DNA of 64,000 bases from Trichostrongylus colubriformis (lineage: Eukaryota; Nematoda; Chromadorea; Rhabditida; Trichostrongylidae): the NCBI GenBank assembly GCA_963978905.1, contig OZ022261.1, forward strand, positions 2,915,992-2,979,991. Reading direction: 5' to 3'. A program made the position numbers and the translations under genes. Shown one piece after another: positions 23,061 through 36,134 of the stretch. The number at the start of each line of letters is the position of its first letter. Positions within the stretch are counted from its first letter, which is position 1. The notes below the pieces were generated by a model. That model had not been told where the DNA came from. It ran no database searches and worked only from the letters and a program-made list of their open reading frames with translations.

Positions 23061-23660
23061 GCGTGTAAGCGTATGTTCGGGAGCATGACAGAGAAGGGTA
23101 GAGGGGCTCGCAGCATGAAAAGAGGGAGGAGTCGGCGCATATGTTCGAGGGGCAGTAGGAGAATAGAATGTGAAGGGTAGAGGTAAGTGGAGCATCTGGG
23201 GATGCAACAGAGGGAAGGGGTTCCCAGAGGGTGGGTGGAGTATGTGCAAGGTCAAGCATAAGGGGATGGGACCAAGGGGAGGAGCTAGGGTAAGTAGGGG
23301 TGAAAGTGTGTGATGGTGAAAGAGAATGTGTGTGTCTCCAAAGAGAATTGGGAAGTAGGGGAAGAAGTGTGAGGATGTTAGAGACGGGGAAGAATGGGAC
23401 AGAGTGGAAGATGGAGTGTGTGGAAGGCATAGCATCAGGTAGAGAGTCCTCTAAAGGAAGGGGAGGGTAGGGGCTAGATTCCTTTGGCCGGGAAAAGGGT
23501 AATGCACGCCAAGTCAACGGCAGATGAGTTTAGTAGTATGAGTATGAAGGGGACAGGGAGTGTAGGTGTAGGATGAAGGAATGTGGGAGGGCATCAGAGA
23601 GCGGTAGGGTTCATGAGTGTGTCAGGTGTAAGGAAGAGAGATAGGTTTGTGTGCTAGGTT
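23061..23660. repeat. Purine-rich, strongly strand-asymmetric tract
   Basis: For about 600 bases the + strand is dominated by A and G (GGGAAG, GGAGGAG, GTGTGAG blocks). This opens two long minus-strand frames (195 and 174 codons) rich in Pro, Ser, Leu and His. The frames overlap in different phases and are low-complexity, so I treat them as a composition effect. Confidence 0.6.
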
Positions 23661-24954
23661 AAGCATTTGTCAAGGACTTTCCGAAGGGAGGCGTCGACCC
23701 GTTTCTGCCACTTAATCGATCCAAAAGAGGTTATGCTCCTATCTGGTTTGATGGTTACGGAGGTGGGAATGTCGGAATCGAAGGATCCTTTGCTATTTAT
23801 TTCATTTTTGTCCTTTATTCATGTCATCAGTCCTTTATTTTTGTCCAGTTTCTGCGGGTTTCTCCTCTCTTCGTTCTTTATAGAGGGTGAACGACTGGGT
23901 TTTTTTCAAAGAGGACACACCGGGGATATCTTTCGGAAACCCGTCCTCAAGAGGGGAGAGGAAGTAAAGTCTTCGACAGGATGCTTGACCTGAGTGTGTC
24001 TGAGTGTTTGTGTTTTGGAATGTACATGGGTGTACCTGAGCGGAATGGTACGAAAAACATTTCATACATCTCGGTGCTAACAATGTTAAGTAGGTTCAAA
24101 AACTAAAAGGCGGTGTAAATCGGACTTTTCCATCAATGGAGTCAGTTCAAAAGATCAATATCAGCGAAAAAAATCGTAAGGAGCTCATTTCCGCAAGACC
24201 GCAAGAGCTTAGAAACTAGGAGAACTTTTTTTCTACACGAAAATCTTGAAAATCCCTTCCGAGTCTGAAAAGGATTCAGTGATGCAAAAATTTGGGTCGG
24301 CTTTTTCAGCTATGCACTGAGTTTATTTCGATCAGTTTTGAGCAGTGTGATGCTCTTCTTTGAGCATGAAAGGAAGATCGTGGTAGCACTTTCGACTTTT
24401 GGATGAATGAACATTTTTGAATCCCCCAGGATATCCCTCTGCATTTCCGAAATTTTTTATAGCATAAAAATAAATAACTTCCAATTTTTGACGATTCACT
24501 CGATTAATGGAAAAGTTTGGATTGATACCATATCTCGTAGTTTTCGCATCAAGGTGTGCGAAAAAAGACGTTCGTACCATTTTGTTCACACCCATGGGAG
24601 TATATGTGTGGGAGACGCGCGAATACGTGTCGTGCCTGTGAATGAGATAGGTGTGGTTGTATGCGTCGGATGTGCGGTGTGCGTTGTAGGCGCTCACCTC
24701 TGGAGACGTCTAATGCGCTATGTGATGCCATGCGCTGTGTTGCATCTGTGATGTGTAGCTGTTTGTGATGCGTGTTGGTGTGTGGTGCGATGTGTGTTCA
24801 TGCACGCATGGTGTGATATATGTGTATCTGTCTGTTTTCTTGTCTGTTCTTGTTCTGATCTTGTTTTCTTTCTCTATGTGTTTCAACAATTGTTTTGTTA
24901 ATAAAGTTTATTTACAATACAAGTTCTACAATGATAATACAAAGCACAATGTTT
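23661..24954. other. Unassigned stretch with GT-rich block
   Basis: From about 24590 to 24870 the + strand is rich in GTGTG and TGCG words, a degenerate simple sequence that ends in TCTGTTTTCTTGTCTG. No gene is recognised. AATAAA at about 24900 (inverted relative to the next repeat) is the poly-A-like signal of that repeat's minus-strand copy. Confidence 0.4.
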
Positions 24955-25185
24955 ACTCACCCTAAGTTTCCATGCCCCGCCCCTTCCCCCCACGGACGCG
25001 CACGCGCGTAATCTCCGGTCTCCCACCGATGGGGTCGACTCGCCGAACCCAGCGAGGCCCACAGATCGACGGGCCTTGGTGTGCCAAGAGTTCCCTTTGG
25101 CGATGACTGTCCCCAGTGTAGCCAAGACGCCCATCGACGTGGAGCGCTCACGTCAGGTGTGACCCCTGGTCAGGCGTTCAGAGAA
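24955..25185 (-). repeat. Dispersed repeat with ESTPSVGD frame, copy 1
   Basis: The minus strand reads GACCAGGGGTCACACCTGAC, then a block ending GAGTCGACCCCATCGGTGGG, and closes with GAAACTTAGGGTGAG. The same order is on the + strand at 30487-30745. The frames of both copies are open over about 45 codons, but most differences between them change amino acids, so I see no sign of protein constraint. The end resembles a retroposon 3' end. Confidence 0.65.
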
Positions 25186-25424
25186 CAAACACCCAACACG
25201 ACCTGGAGAGATGGAGTATTGATCCATGAAAGGAGATGGCTAGAGTTCCTGTGTCTGCTGGACTGACCCATTTTCGTTCCGAGTTTTTGTCAATATGCCA
25301 AAATCTCTACAAGTCGATATCGATCTCTCAGCCTACTGAGAAAATAGGGATCGAAATTTTTCGCCTTTTATGCAGCATTAGTAACGCTAATATGAACTCT
25401 GGCTAACTTTGACAGTGCTCATAC

Positions 25425-26090
25425 AACGGTCAGTGATAAGAAATCAATGGCTATTCTTAGAAATCGTGATCAGCTGTGATTCATGTGCGACAGAAAGTCA
25501 AGAAATTTCGAGCAATCAGATGAAAACGAAGATCACTGTTTTGGAAATTCTGCCATCGCAATTCAAACTTCTCCCTCACGTCAAAAACAGTGTTTTACCA
25601 AAAATATTGCATGCAGAGAAGTGGAAAATGTCATGGAAAACAGTAACTTCCTTTACTTCTCGTAAAGTTGTGGAAACTGAATTTTCCACCTCGATACAGA
25701 AAGCGCAGCGAAAGCAGATGGTTCGACCCTGGGCCAATCATTGGTAGAGGAAATTTTTGAGAAAATACGATCCGCCCCCTTCGAATCCATCCCGCTACAA
25801 CACAACCCCACCCCTCGCACCCTCCCCGCCCTTAAAAAGGTCATCAGTGAGAAATTATAATATTGACCCCAATTTTTTGGGAGACCACCCGATTGCGGCC
25901 CAATACGCTAGAAAAGGTAAATTTTCGAGAAATATTGCGAAATTTTTCTCCCCAAAGACGATACTCTCCTTTTCCCAACCGAAAATAGGACCCCCTTGTT
26001 CTTTTGCTTTAGCGTGACTTGAACGCTCTCTATGCAGAATATTTGGCAATCGTGCTCGAGCTGCTTAAGGACGTTGGCACTGAAGATGGA
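25425..26090 (+). repeat. Dispersed repeat R2, copy 1
   Basis: It starts near AATCAATGGCTATTCTTAGA and runs through GTGGAAACTGAATTTTCCAC and CAGAAAGCGCAGCGAAAGC to AATATTTGGCAATCGTGCTC. The same order, diverged, is at 37838-38465. The open frame at 25409-25747 (112 codons) is not conserved in the second copy. Confidence 0.65.
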
Positions 26091-29000
26091 GGGTTCCCAG
26101 TTGCAGCTCTGGCCTCGAATCGAATCTCGACATCCGATTTTTCGAGGATACTGCCGAGTTCCTCACGATATCGGGCTCCATCAGTTCTTCAGGCTTTCAT
26201 ATGATTCCACAGCAGCGGATATTTCTGGAATTCAGATGAAACCATAAGAAATAATCACGAGCTCCTAGGAACACATTTTTTGGAAAAAGTTGTCATTAGT
26301 CTCTGTCATAGGTAGTTTAGGAATTTATGATTCCTCAGTTAGCCATTACACCCAACCCATCTGAATTTTCACACACTTCGGTTTGTCAGTTACGCAGTTT
26401 AGCTTGAGAAAATCCCAAAAAATATTGTGCCAGAAAATCCTTAAAAAAAATACTGTGTGCTTGATTTCGCCGTTCAGTGAAACACAAGATGAGCTGGAGG
26501 GAATTTTTGAATCTTCTGCTGCTGCTCAAAATTACTGCCCGTGCGCCGTAAGAAGGCAGCTAAACCTCAAAGGATCCCTTAGCTCGCCACCGTTAACGGC
26601 ATTCCAGAACCCGCCTCTTGCTCTTTGGAAGTGAGCTAAAGAAGGACGAAGAAGCAGTCGGAAGGTGACAACCGCATCTCGAAAATTGCAAAAAGCGTCG
26701 ACCCCTTACAATTGATTGGGAAGGAGTGAAGGAAGTGGCGTCGCGCAAGGTTATACCATACTTTACGGACTAAGGGCTTCAGAAAGCACACAGAAGAAGC
26801 AGACAGATCAGTTGCAGTTGCAGCGGTGACCGACATATTGGAAAAGCTGTGAAAAGGGCACTAAAGTGTGGCTACACCTCAACCAGCCCTGCAATGAGAG
26901 GATCCTTCGGGTGAGAGCGATGGAAAAGTGACCACACAGGAACGACGCTACCGAGAATTCTCGTATGAGCTATCCATTGACTAAAAAATCGATTGGTGGT
27001 GCGTAACAGCAGCAGGGGGCTTTTTCTGATTGGAGCTGATGGGACAGAAAGCGGGCATCGAGCAAATGAGTGTTCAGAAAAGACAAAGGGATCATTTATT
27101 GTGTGAGACGCCTTAAAACCCTTAAAAACTTAAGAAGGCCGCCACAGGAACGCACGGCAAGGTGGCAAGCATACCCAATCCCCGGTCTCAGTCGGCAACC
27201 CTGCTATCTTTGGAATCCGCCGAGGACTTACATACGACTGGCTGCTTTAAAGCTAAAGTACAATGAAAACGTCTATTCACGTAAACGATTGAACGGTAGA
27301 AGCAACCTGTTTTTCAACTGTTAGTTTGACTATTTTCTGAGCGGGGAAATACATTTCTTTCAATAGTTCCTAGCGGGCGCCTACGTCCTCACTTGAGAGT
27401 GCTGATCATATATAGCTGCAGATCTTGAAAAATTGCCAGAACGTGAACCGGGTACCCACAGTGCTAGAAATCCAGCCCTAGTCAGGCTTAGTATAGTGCG
27501 CACGTCAGTTCCCATCAAATGAGGATGAGAGCACATCCTACTGCAAATTGCACTGCAAGACCCCTGGGAAAATGAGTTTTCTGAACGCGTTGGGGGTCTG
27601 AGGATCTTACGAGAAGAATTAGAAACAGAGACTCCACAAGCGCGTTTACTAACCACGAGTAGAGGAAAAAAGGAAAGGTGCGAGTGTCTGCGACTTTTGC
27701 AAGGAAAGCCCGTATAGCGTGGTTCAAATCTGCAGTCAAAAATCGTCAAAAAATCGATAAAAATTATTGAGACCCTGTTGAAGCAAGAATGCCAAGTGCA
27801 GAATGCAAGTTCAACCAGCATTGAGCCTGACTCAGGAAAGAGACGAGTGGGGTACCCATATTGCGACAGTGATGGTGACAGAGAGGTCTCTCAGTAGCCG
27901 GGGATGTTGCGAAGACAAAGCGGTTGAAAAGTCTGAGATTCTGCATTTCTGCTCCCCTTCCGATCCCATATTTCCAAAAAGGTGTTGAGAAATAGCAAGT
28001 GACTCCATGGCCTATTTCCTCGCAGCAATTCCTTTTAACCTTTAGTGCTGAGTGACAAAAACTGCTCTGAACGTTCTATACCAGCAGCTTGTAGGAAGTT
28101 TGAACTGGGTGGCCTCAAATAGATTGCTTCCACCGCTCTGCACTCTTGTGTTCGCTGGACATATTTCCGGAGTATTATGTGGCAGGAAAAATGCTGCGAC
28201 ATTTCTATATCCTTTTCATATCTATCTCTTATGCCAAAAATTAGACCCTGATTTTTGAAAAGTTGTTTTGCTGTTTATGTTTACTCATATTCATACTGAG
28301 AATCTTTCAAAAGATGATCCTATCCGAACCCACGCAACGGCACAAACCCTTCCTTTCCATAACCGGTTTTGTTAGTACTATGCAGTATACAAAAGCGGTT
28401 CCCTAATAAAAGTAGAAAGCAAAAAAGTAAAACCGATCAATTTTCGTAGCCTTGTCACCTTGGTTATCGATTGACCAAAATTGACAATGACCACCTGACT
28501 GCCTAGAAAAAAACCACTGAAAACAGGTGGGGGCTCAGAATTCCCCAAAGAGCTTTCTCTCCATAAACGACTCCCTCCTTTTTCCAGCCATTTGTTCAAC
28601 CACCCCTGAAGGATTCTTTGACGTTTGCTTACCCAAGAGTTGACTGTTACGCTCCCCCCCCCCCCCCCCCGCCTGAGCGCTGGAGCCCAAGCGGTACTCT
28701 TGAAGAAGGGAAACCAAGATTTTTTTTGCAACAAATAGTCATTTTCACCACAGAAGCAAAAGCTGGAATAACCGAAATGTACTGCGTGCTCCCTTTATAA
28801 GCCCCACACACGAATTTCTGTAAGTTTCCCAAAAATTGTGGAGAAATGTCGCAGATTTTTTCCTACAACCTAACATGTAGCTTACCACAAAAGAGGAACG
28901 AACCCAAGCACAAATTATTGAATCAGAAGTTCCTAAACTTATACCTACGACAAAATGCGTGACAACTTTTTTTTTTCAAAAAAAGTAGGATGTGTTCTAG

Positions 29001-30486
29001 TCAACTCAGAAGCTCGTGATTATTCCCTATGGTTTCGACTGAATTCAAGAAAAACTTACTGCTATGGAAGCGAATGAACGGCTTAAGAACTGGAGAAGAG
29101 CGATGTGGTGAGCAGCTCGGCAACGTCATCGAGAAATCGATGCTGAGGGATCAGTACGGGACCAGATCAGCAACCGAGACCATCCATCCCAAAGTCGATG
29201 TCCTGGAGTAACTCGAACCGTTTGCAGAGGATTCTGCCTAAAGAGCGTTCGAACCACTCGCTTTGGCTGATCTTCCTGTACAGAAGGGATCCGCTCAGTT
29301 TCCACAGCTCTCGGAATTGACGAGACCCTCACAAAAATTCAAGAAGTAAAGGAAGTGACTGCTTTTCAAGGCGTTTTCCATTGCTTTGCATAAAATATTT
29401 CTGGTAGAACATTGTCCTTGAGGCGAATGAGATGTTCAAAGTGTGATAGCGAGAATCCCAAGTCAGCAACCTGCTTCCCATCCAACGTCTCGAAGTGTCT
29501 CGAGCTTCTGACGCACATAAACCACAACTTCACCCTTAACTGATTAACAGAACAAATTCGTGGAAAGTTGATAACAGCGTACAGCGTGGTCCCCGAAAAA
29601 CCCTCGCTCGATGACAGGGGGAGGTTAAATTTCGCGTATTTGAGTGGGAGCCCGAACCTTCATTGACCCAAAGTAGGTTCCTGATAAGATTGGTTTATGG
29701 GTGGGCACTTTTCTTAGGAATTAGGTTGACTACAAGAGCACCCACTTTCGAGAGAGAAGAGTCGAAAGAAAAAGAAGAGGGACCCGAGAGATGCGGTAAT
29801 TTTCCAGGAACAGTAATCCTTCCCAAAAGAGATCACCCTGATGCGCCCAATTTGCTCGACACCACGCTTTACACTGAACATAATCACAATTCCTGAGAGT
29901 AGCCACTGATATCTCATCAACAACCGTTGGCTGGAACACTGTCAAGCTCAGTCAAAATTCACATTACCGTCATTCGATGCCTGCATAAAAAGCGATAAAT
30001 TTCGATCCCTCTCTTCTCAACAAACTGGGAGATCGATAATGTGTGTTTTTAGCAGGGTCAAGCACTGCACCGAAGGGAGTTATCGAAAAATACGAACTCG
30101 TCCGCCCCCAAATCTACCCTCACCATAGGACCTTCCCCTCCCCATACCCCTTATGATGAGAGAGTTGTTGGTATACAAAAAGTGGTCCCCAATCGAAATA
30201 TGACCATATATGGTCATATGAACGACCTTTTTTGAGACCGCCGGACCGCCTTCAAACCCACTAAAAAGGTCTTTAAGGACTTCGAACAAGATCCCTTCCC
30301 GAATAAGACCCCGTCTTTCAACACCAGGTACGCCCCCTCCTGCTTGAGGACTCCCCAACCCATGCTTGACCCTGCCAAACTAAAACTCAGCACGAAAATA
30401 GATTAGTCCAGCAGCCACAAGAAGTCTGACTACCGCCTTTCACGGCGCAAGACTCCCCCTCTGGGTCCTGTCGCGTGTTTCTTCTC
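26091..30486. other. Unassigned stretch
   Basis: I recognise no gene in these 4.4 kb. Frames at 27381-27821 (minus, 146 codons) and 28378-28734 (minus, 118 codons) lack family motifs. A run of about 18 C at 28654-28671 is the longest homopolymer of the window. The A-rich and C-rich words around 25760-25840, 30080-30140 and 38160-38240 are alike (CCCCCAAAT.TACCCT), suggesting scraps of repeat R2. Confidence 0.4.
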
Positions 30487-30772
30487 AGAGCGACTGACCA
30501 GGGGACACCCCTGACGTGAGCACCATCCGTCGGTGGGACGTCTTAGCTGCACTGAGGACCGTGCAGCCAAAAGAAAACTTCTGGCACATCAAGGCACGCC
30601 GAGCTGCGGACCTCGATGGCTTCGACGAGTCGACCCCATCGGTGGGAGACACAATGCATGGGATTCGATTTGGAAGGGTTAAATTCTTAGAAGGTACACG
30701 CCCTTCTGCCCTGAGAGGCCTGAAAACTTAGGGTGAGCATTACAACAACAACAACAGTGAACAAAACAACAA
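30487..30772 (+). repeat. Dispersed repeat with ESTPSVGD frame, copy 2, (CAA)n tail
   Basis: It is homologous, in opposite orientation, to 24955-25185. A 70-bp block after GTGGGAGACAC differs between the copies. The + strand ends GAAAACTTAGGGTGAGCATT and continues into ACAACAACAACAACAG, a tail like those of some non-LTR retroposons. No complete open frame or reverse transcriptase is present. Confidence 0.6.
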
Positions 30773-32070
30773 CAAAATGAAAGAGGGTAGCTGACAAGTG
30801 TGGGCGACCGGGACCCATTAACCCCCCTCACCTTTTACACCTTGATGCCCCTGAACATATCAGGAAAAGTTGGAAATTATGGTATCCCCACCCAGAACGA
30901 AGAACCCTTATGGACGAAGACGCGAAAAGGATTTTTTAGCTTAGAAACCCCCTTTAGCTTTTTGTGTATGAGCAGAATTAAACATTATACAAATGATAAG
31001 CAAGTGTCCCACCCTACTTGTACCTCAATAGGGCCAAGAAAATAAGCAACTTAAGAGGAAGGAAGTTTCGGTGGGAGCTTCCCCAATGTTTTGAAGTATG
31101 TACAGGGTGCCCGGGACTGACTGCCAAAAAAGATCTACAATCTTTTTTTACGTTGGGCTGATAACTAGTGTTTTGAATCCAACAGCCGAATCAGGAATAA
31201 GAAATACCACAACAAAAGGAAACTCATGGTCAAAAACACCCCGTGCAAAATCGATACCCACTGAAACACCAGATACTCCCTGCCCAAAGACTACAAGGGA
31301 GCTTAAAGGGCACAGACAATTTAACCCTTCCCCTTGGGCACCCACACATGAGCAGCACACCCGGAAAAACAAGAAGACATGCGGTGGCGTCGTTGTGCTG
31401 GTCGGAAGCGTCCACGACAGCTGCAACGAGCAGGCAGTTAGTTCTGAAACTCAAAAAATGAGAAAATCAAAAGGACATACCTTCGTTTTGGGTGGCTTGC
31501 CCATAGTGACTGGGATCGCCGAACAACGTCAGATCTGAAACGATTCTTGGAATGAGACCCGCTTGGAGCGATGGAGATGGAAGAATGGACGGAGTACTGC
31601 ATGAATTGCGGAAGATACGTGCTTTGAGCCAATTCTTGAAGGTTCCCCCTTTTTCCGGCTGTTACTGGCCCAGGCGGCTTTCCTATACACCGCATCCGTC
31701 GCAGCCGTTCAACTATACCACACCATCCCACAGCCAATTGAGGGTTGACTCTTGAACGAGAAGTCTACGTAGTGGACTCCCACTTATGCCCGGAAAGCTC
31801 AAAAAGCACCCTCTACGATGAGTTTGGGTCTAATCATGCTCCTCAGGCTCCCCACCAAGTTCCGAAAATGGAAGCAATCGTTACGAATTTTGGAGTTTCC
31901 TGTTTGTAAGAAGAATGAATTACTAAAAGTTGCTGACTAATCCGAATGAACATCACCAGTTTACCTTCACACGTTGGTGGCGGTCTTTCCGTTAAGGCCA
32001 AGCAAGTTTAAGTGTAACGATGGCCGATGGAAGACGAGACTCGATGAGATGGCCGATTGGTCTGAAGGTG
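30773..32070. other. Unassigned stretch
   Basis: The longest frame is 31098-31538 (+, 146 codons). It overlaps several equally long frames and has no motif I can name. I see nothing else. Confidence 0.4.
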
Positions 32071-32074
32071 GCAG

Positions 32075-32485
32075 CCGGTCTGAATCAATTAAACTGAGCA
32101 TAAGGTAGAGTTACACGATAAAGCATAGACGATCTCTAAACGCACCCTTGCTCCACGGTCGGACCCTCTAGCGAAACATCCGCTGACGACCGCTACCTCC
32201 CGACGAGGTGTCACTGAATCGAAGTTCAGGTGTGCCTGCTGGCCAGATGAATGCGGGACACCCAGTTGAAGACGATTGTTCCGTAGGGATCAGCCGTCCT
32301 AAATCAGTTAAACTGAACCGAAAAAAATTGCTCAGACTGGAGTACTTGTGATCCTTAGTCGCACCTTAGTCCCCAAATGGACCGTTTTTTGTCTAATCCG
32401 CCGATGACGACTGCTGTTCATCCACAGAGGTTTCCGTTCACTCCAAGTTCAAGTTCCTTCTGGCCTGTTCGAGACGGTGCAGAAT
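32075..32485. repeat. Degenerate tandem duplication, period about 221 bp
   Basis: CTGAATCAATTAAACTGAGC near 32078 is matched by CTAAATCAGTTAAACTGAAC near 32299. The following CGCACC, GACGACCGCT/GACGACTGCT and GAAGTTCAGGT/CAAGTTCAAGT words keep the same order. The copies are well diverged. No coding function is seen. Confidence 0.55.
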
Positions 32486-34760
32486 TCGCGTAGCGACGAT
32501 TACGCGTCAGAAGAAGTAGCCAATCTTAATCGGCTGAATGGGCACACTCGACCATAGCCTGATGTCCTCCATTAGTTTTTTTGGATACTGAAATGAGTGC
32601 GTTCTCGTTCGACCAATTGTCTGTGGAACTATTTCACGTGTATCCACACATGCAATAAATCCAATATAGCTGCTACCTTCTTAGTGAGGCGAGAAATCCC
32701 ATTTAAGTTATCGTATCGTTTACAGAAAAATATTCGCTTTTTCCGAATTGGCCCTTTTCGAACTCGATATTGCATATACAAAAAATGTTTTTCCCGTTTG
32801 CCTTCGTTACCCTAATAACGTCACTAACAGCTTCAAACTGCTATCAAAAGTTCATTCACTTCTGTGGCTCACTCCAATTCACGGGGCCCTTTCTTTAATG
32901 AGGGAGATCGCTCACTTGGCACGAATGCAGTGCCAACAGCGATCCCAGCCCAGTGGCGCTCCGCGATCGATACCGTCCCACGATCAGCTGGTCGGTCCAT
33001 TGCTTGTTGGGCTCGGGTGGCATCTTCCTGAAATGATTCCGGGAAGACAGGTCGCCACAAACTGATTCTAATAACAAAGGCGTGTGAGTCCCTGAAGGGG
33101 GGGGGGGAGAGGGGAAAGAGGATCGAAATAAGCAGTTTCCCTCGAGCACGTTGCTTCTTCATAATGTCGGTAGTGCCAACCATATCCACTTTCACACTTC
33201 TCGCCGGGGCTTTTCCACATCTTCTGTGATCGATAAAACCGAGCAGCCAGAAGTCGGCCTCTGTTTCATCCAAAAGCGGAAAAGATCCTCAGCTGCTGTC
33301 TTAAGAGAGCTCTTTTGAAAAGTGATGTCACAAGCACCTTAACCATTGAAACCGCATAACCAGGTTCCCCTTCCAGTAGCGGGGTTGTCCGCACAATGCA
33401 TCCAACAAACATGTTCGAAACCTTTCATTCTGCCGAGGTCCACTTTTTACTTCTGAAGTGCTGTTGATGGGGACTATTCCAAGATCGGTGGCAATATTGA
33501 ATTTGATGACGGAGGCGACGTTGTTGAAGGCTACGGTCATCAAGTGAGTGCTGTGTGGAGAAAACGTTCAGATTCCAACCCGACGCTGTTCTTCGAAGTT
33601 GTGCAGAAGAGAAACGTGGAACGCCGTAGTATGACCTGTAGCTTCCCTTATTTCCTCGAATATTTCCAAATCCTCAGTTTTGTCGTACTTGGAGCAGCTA
33701 GTTCGGTCCAAATGGAAGGTGTGGATGAAAGATGCAGTGCTGCGCCTCCTGTCGTTGCCATACAGTGGCTTGAGGACATAAGTATCACACGAAAAAGTGG
33801 GGTCACTGTGAAGAAAAAAGGACATCATGTTTTGCAGCGCCGCTTTTTGAGTGGGCCCCTTCATCGCAGAAAAGACTTCACGCACCCTGCTATCTCCCTT
33901 ACACCAGAAAAAAATTTTCATGCCCTGTTTTGGGGCACTACGGCATGCGCCCTGGAATACACACGCCCGTTCCACTTCACATTGATCAAAAAATCATAAA
34001 AAAACCAAAAAATTATTAAAAAAAAGCAAAGCTTAGCGCTGAATGTCCGTGGTGTCCATGGTGTTGCCATTCACCTGCCAGAAGTTTTGCGCGCTCAAGC
34101 CTGGAATAAAGTAATATCAAATGATCGTTTGTCCAACATGCTCACATGCTGTTTCACGCGGCGTTGTTGTTCACTCGTAGTATCAAATGATCACAGAATT
34201 TTGCGACAGCCAATGCGGAAAACATAAAAAGGTTGGCAGAAGATTGACACTGCATCGTAAAAACACCGATCAAGGAATTTGTGAGGAAAAGCTTTGAAAA
34301 CTTATTTGCAGAACGGAAAAAGTACGTAGCGGAAGGGAGTGAAAAAGGGCTTTGAGGGTGGGCAGAAGTTGAAGGTCTTTGGGACCACTTGAATCAGCCC
34401 TAAACGGTGCGAATTGAGAATTCAGATACAGAGAGAGGACACGGTAAGTCCAGCGAGAGCGATTCCCCAATAGATTCATACTCCCAATCGAGATTGGTTG
34501 TTGGTGCCCCCGCAGAGATATTCCATTTTTATCTCCAGTGTAACTTCAAATTTCAGTTATTATATGGAGGATATCACGGCCTGGTTGAGATATCTGGTAA
34601 AAGGCAAGATAAAGAAGCCAATAAAAGTAGGAAGACGATGTTGTTTCTGCTTGAGTCCAGCTAAGGAAGTAGCACTGAGGTGAAGAACCGGGAACAAACT
34701 GAGAAGTCTCAAGGAGCGGGACATCTTTGTAGTTTGGTCGGAGAGCAAGTGAGAGTAGTA

Positions 34761-34821
34761 TTAGTTATGATCTCTAGAAATCATCACTACCATTTGTCCG
34801 ATTTATTATGAATCAACCTAA
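34761..34821. mobile_element. Solo right end of mariner family 1
   Basis: The 61 bases carry GATCTCTAGAAATCATCACT and finish TTATGAATCAACC, almost identical to 9655-9705 of the mariner at 8856. They are bounded by TA on both sides. The corresponding site in the duplicated arm (about 43133, GTAGTACTTCGTGAG) has no insert. It is therefore an extreme deletion derivative or a replaced element. Confidence 0.8.
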
Positions 34822-36134
34822 TACTTCGTGAGCGGACCGTAACAGACTATTGTTATGTTTGGATTTTAAGAGTCAGTGAACCGTTCTCTTCAAAGCAGTG
34901 CTTTCACTTCTTCTGCCGATCCCCATACACATAGCATCTGGTCCAGCCCCACTATTCCCATCAGTCACGCCTTCCAAATAACCTCCTTTGATTGAATAAC
35001 TCTTCAAACAAAAATAAGAGGTGGTGAAGTCGTGACGCTATAGTGGAATCGTAGCTGACAAGACAGCAACAGAAGAAAGAAAATCCATGATCCCGGGAGA
35101 ATGACTGATAGAATGAAAAACGCGGGGCTCCAATCGATTAGTCCTAAACGCACTTTTCTCATGCCACGGGTGGTCGTTTGGTTGATTATCTGGCGGGATC
35201 AATTTCATCGATGACCATAGAAGAACTAGAAGACCTATTGTTTTATGTTTTTTCTGTCAGAGCACAAAAAAAGAGCGTCAGTCCCTTCGACCAGTTTTTT
35301 CGTATTCATCACTCTTTTCTTGTCTATTACCTCTGGTGCGTCCACCCGGCGCATACATACATAAAAATAAATACATAAATAGAGCACCAGTGCCTGCCCA
35401 TCCCAGATCTAACCACGGCTCCGCATTACATTTTCCAGAGATAAACGTGAGAGAAAGGATAAAATTTTGCATTTCTGGAAAATGCTTCTGTAAATGTTTC
35501 CCACCCACGACACTTAGTTGTGTTAGTGGACCTGGCTGAGTACCGCTATGAATGATTGGATGGGTTCAGCGCTGCCCGTACCATCTCTAACAGAAATCTA
35601 AACTCGATGATGCTACAGATACCTCCAGAGCTCCGGTGCTGCCCCCCCATGACTTCGAAATCTGCCTTAGGCTTTCTTGAAAGATGATGCCGTCGTGCGT
35701 TTGAAGCACGCAATTCCATCTACAGAACGGAACGGACATGAAGAAGTTCAACGAGCGGAGTCGGAAAAAATCGCTGGTAGATCTTCCCAATAATAAATTT
35801 GTTGAATATACTTCTGAGCGATTCCTTGTTGTTATTTTCCTCGTGAACTGAGGCTCGTTCGCTCAAAAGTTGCACCAGTTTTGCGAGTATGCCAGCAATG
35901 TGGAGTTTCTGGTTGCTCTTGACGCCTTTCCGACCAGGGGGAGGATTGTGGAGAAAAATTTGTACCTTACACCTCACTAACCCTTGCACATTACCTTGCG
36001 CTAGTCCTCTCCCTACTTTCCTTCCTTTTCTTCGCTTCTAACTCCTACCTTCCACCGAAGGATCCCTCCTTTTAGCTTCAACCTTCCATATTCTATCTTT
36101 CCTGCTCAACTATCTCTTCAAAATCAAGGTATTA

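Noticed and set aside
22848..23517. Minus-strand frames of 195 and 174 codons
   Set aside because: They are low-complexity Pro/Ser/Leu/His strings in two overlapping phases, explained by the purine-rich opposite strand.
24584..24870. CRISPR-like or regular repeat array in the GT-rich block
   Set aside because: There are no fixed units or spacers, only degenerate GT-rich simple sequence in a eukaryotic context.
27381..27821. 146-codon minus-strand frame
   Set aside because: It has no motif, overlaps frames on both strands, and lacks supporting exons or a homologue I recognise.
33544..33999. 151-codon + strand frame and its 135-codon minus shadow
   Set aside because: The homologous part of the duplicated arm (around 39900-40380) does not keep either frame.
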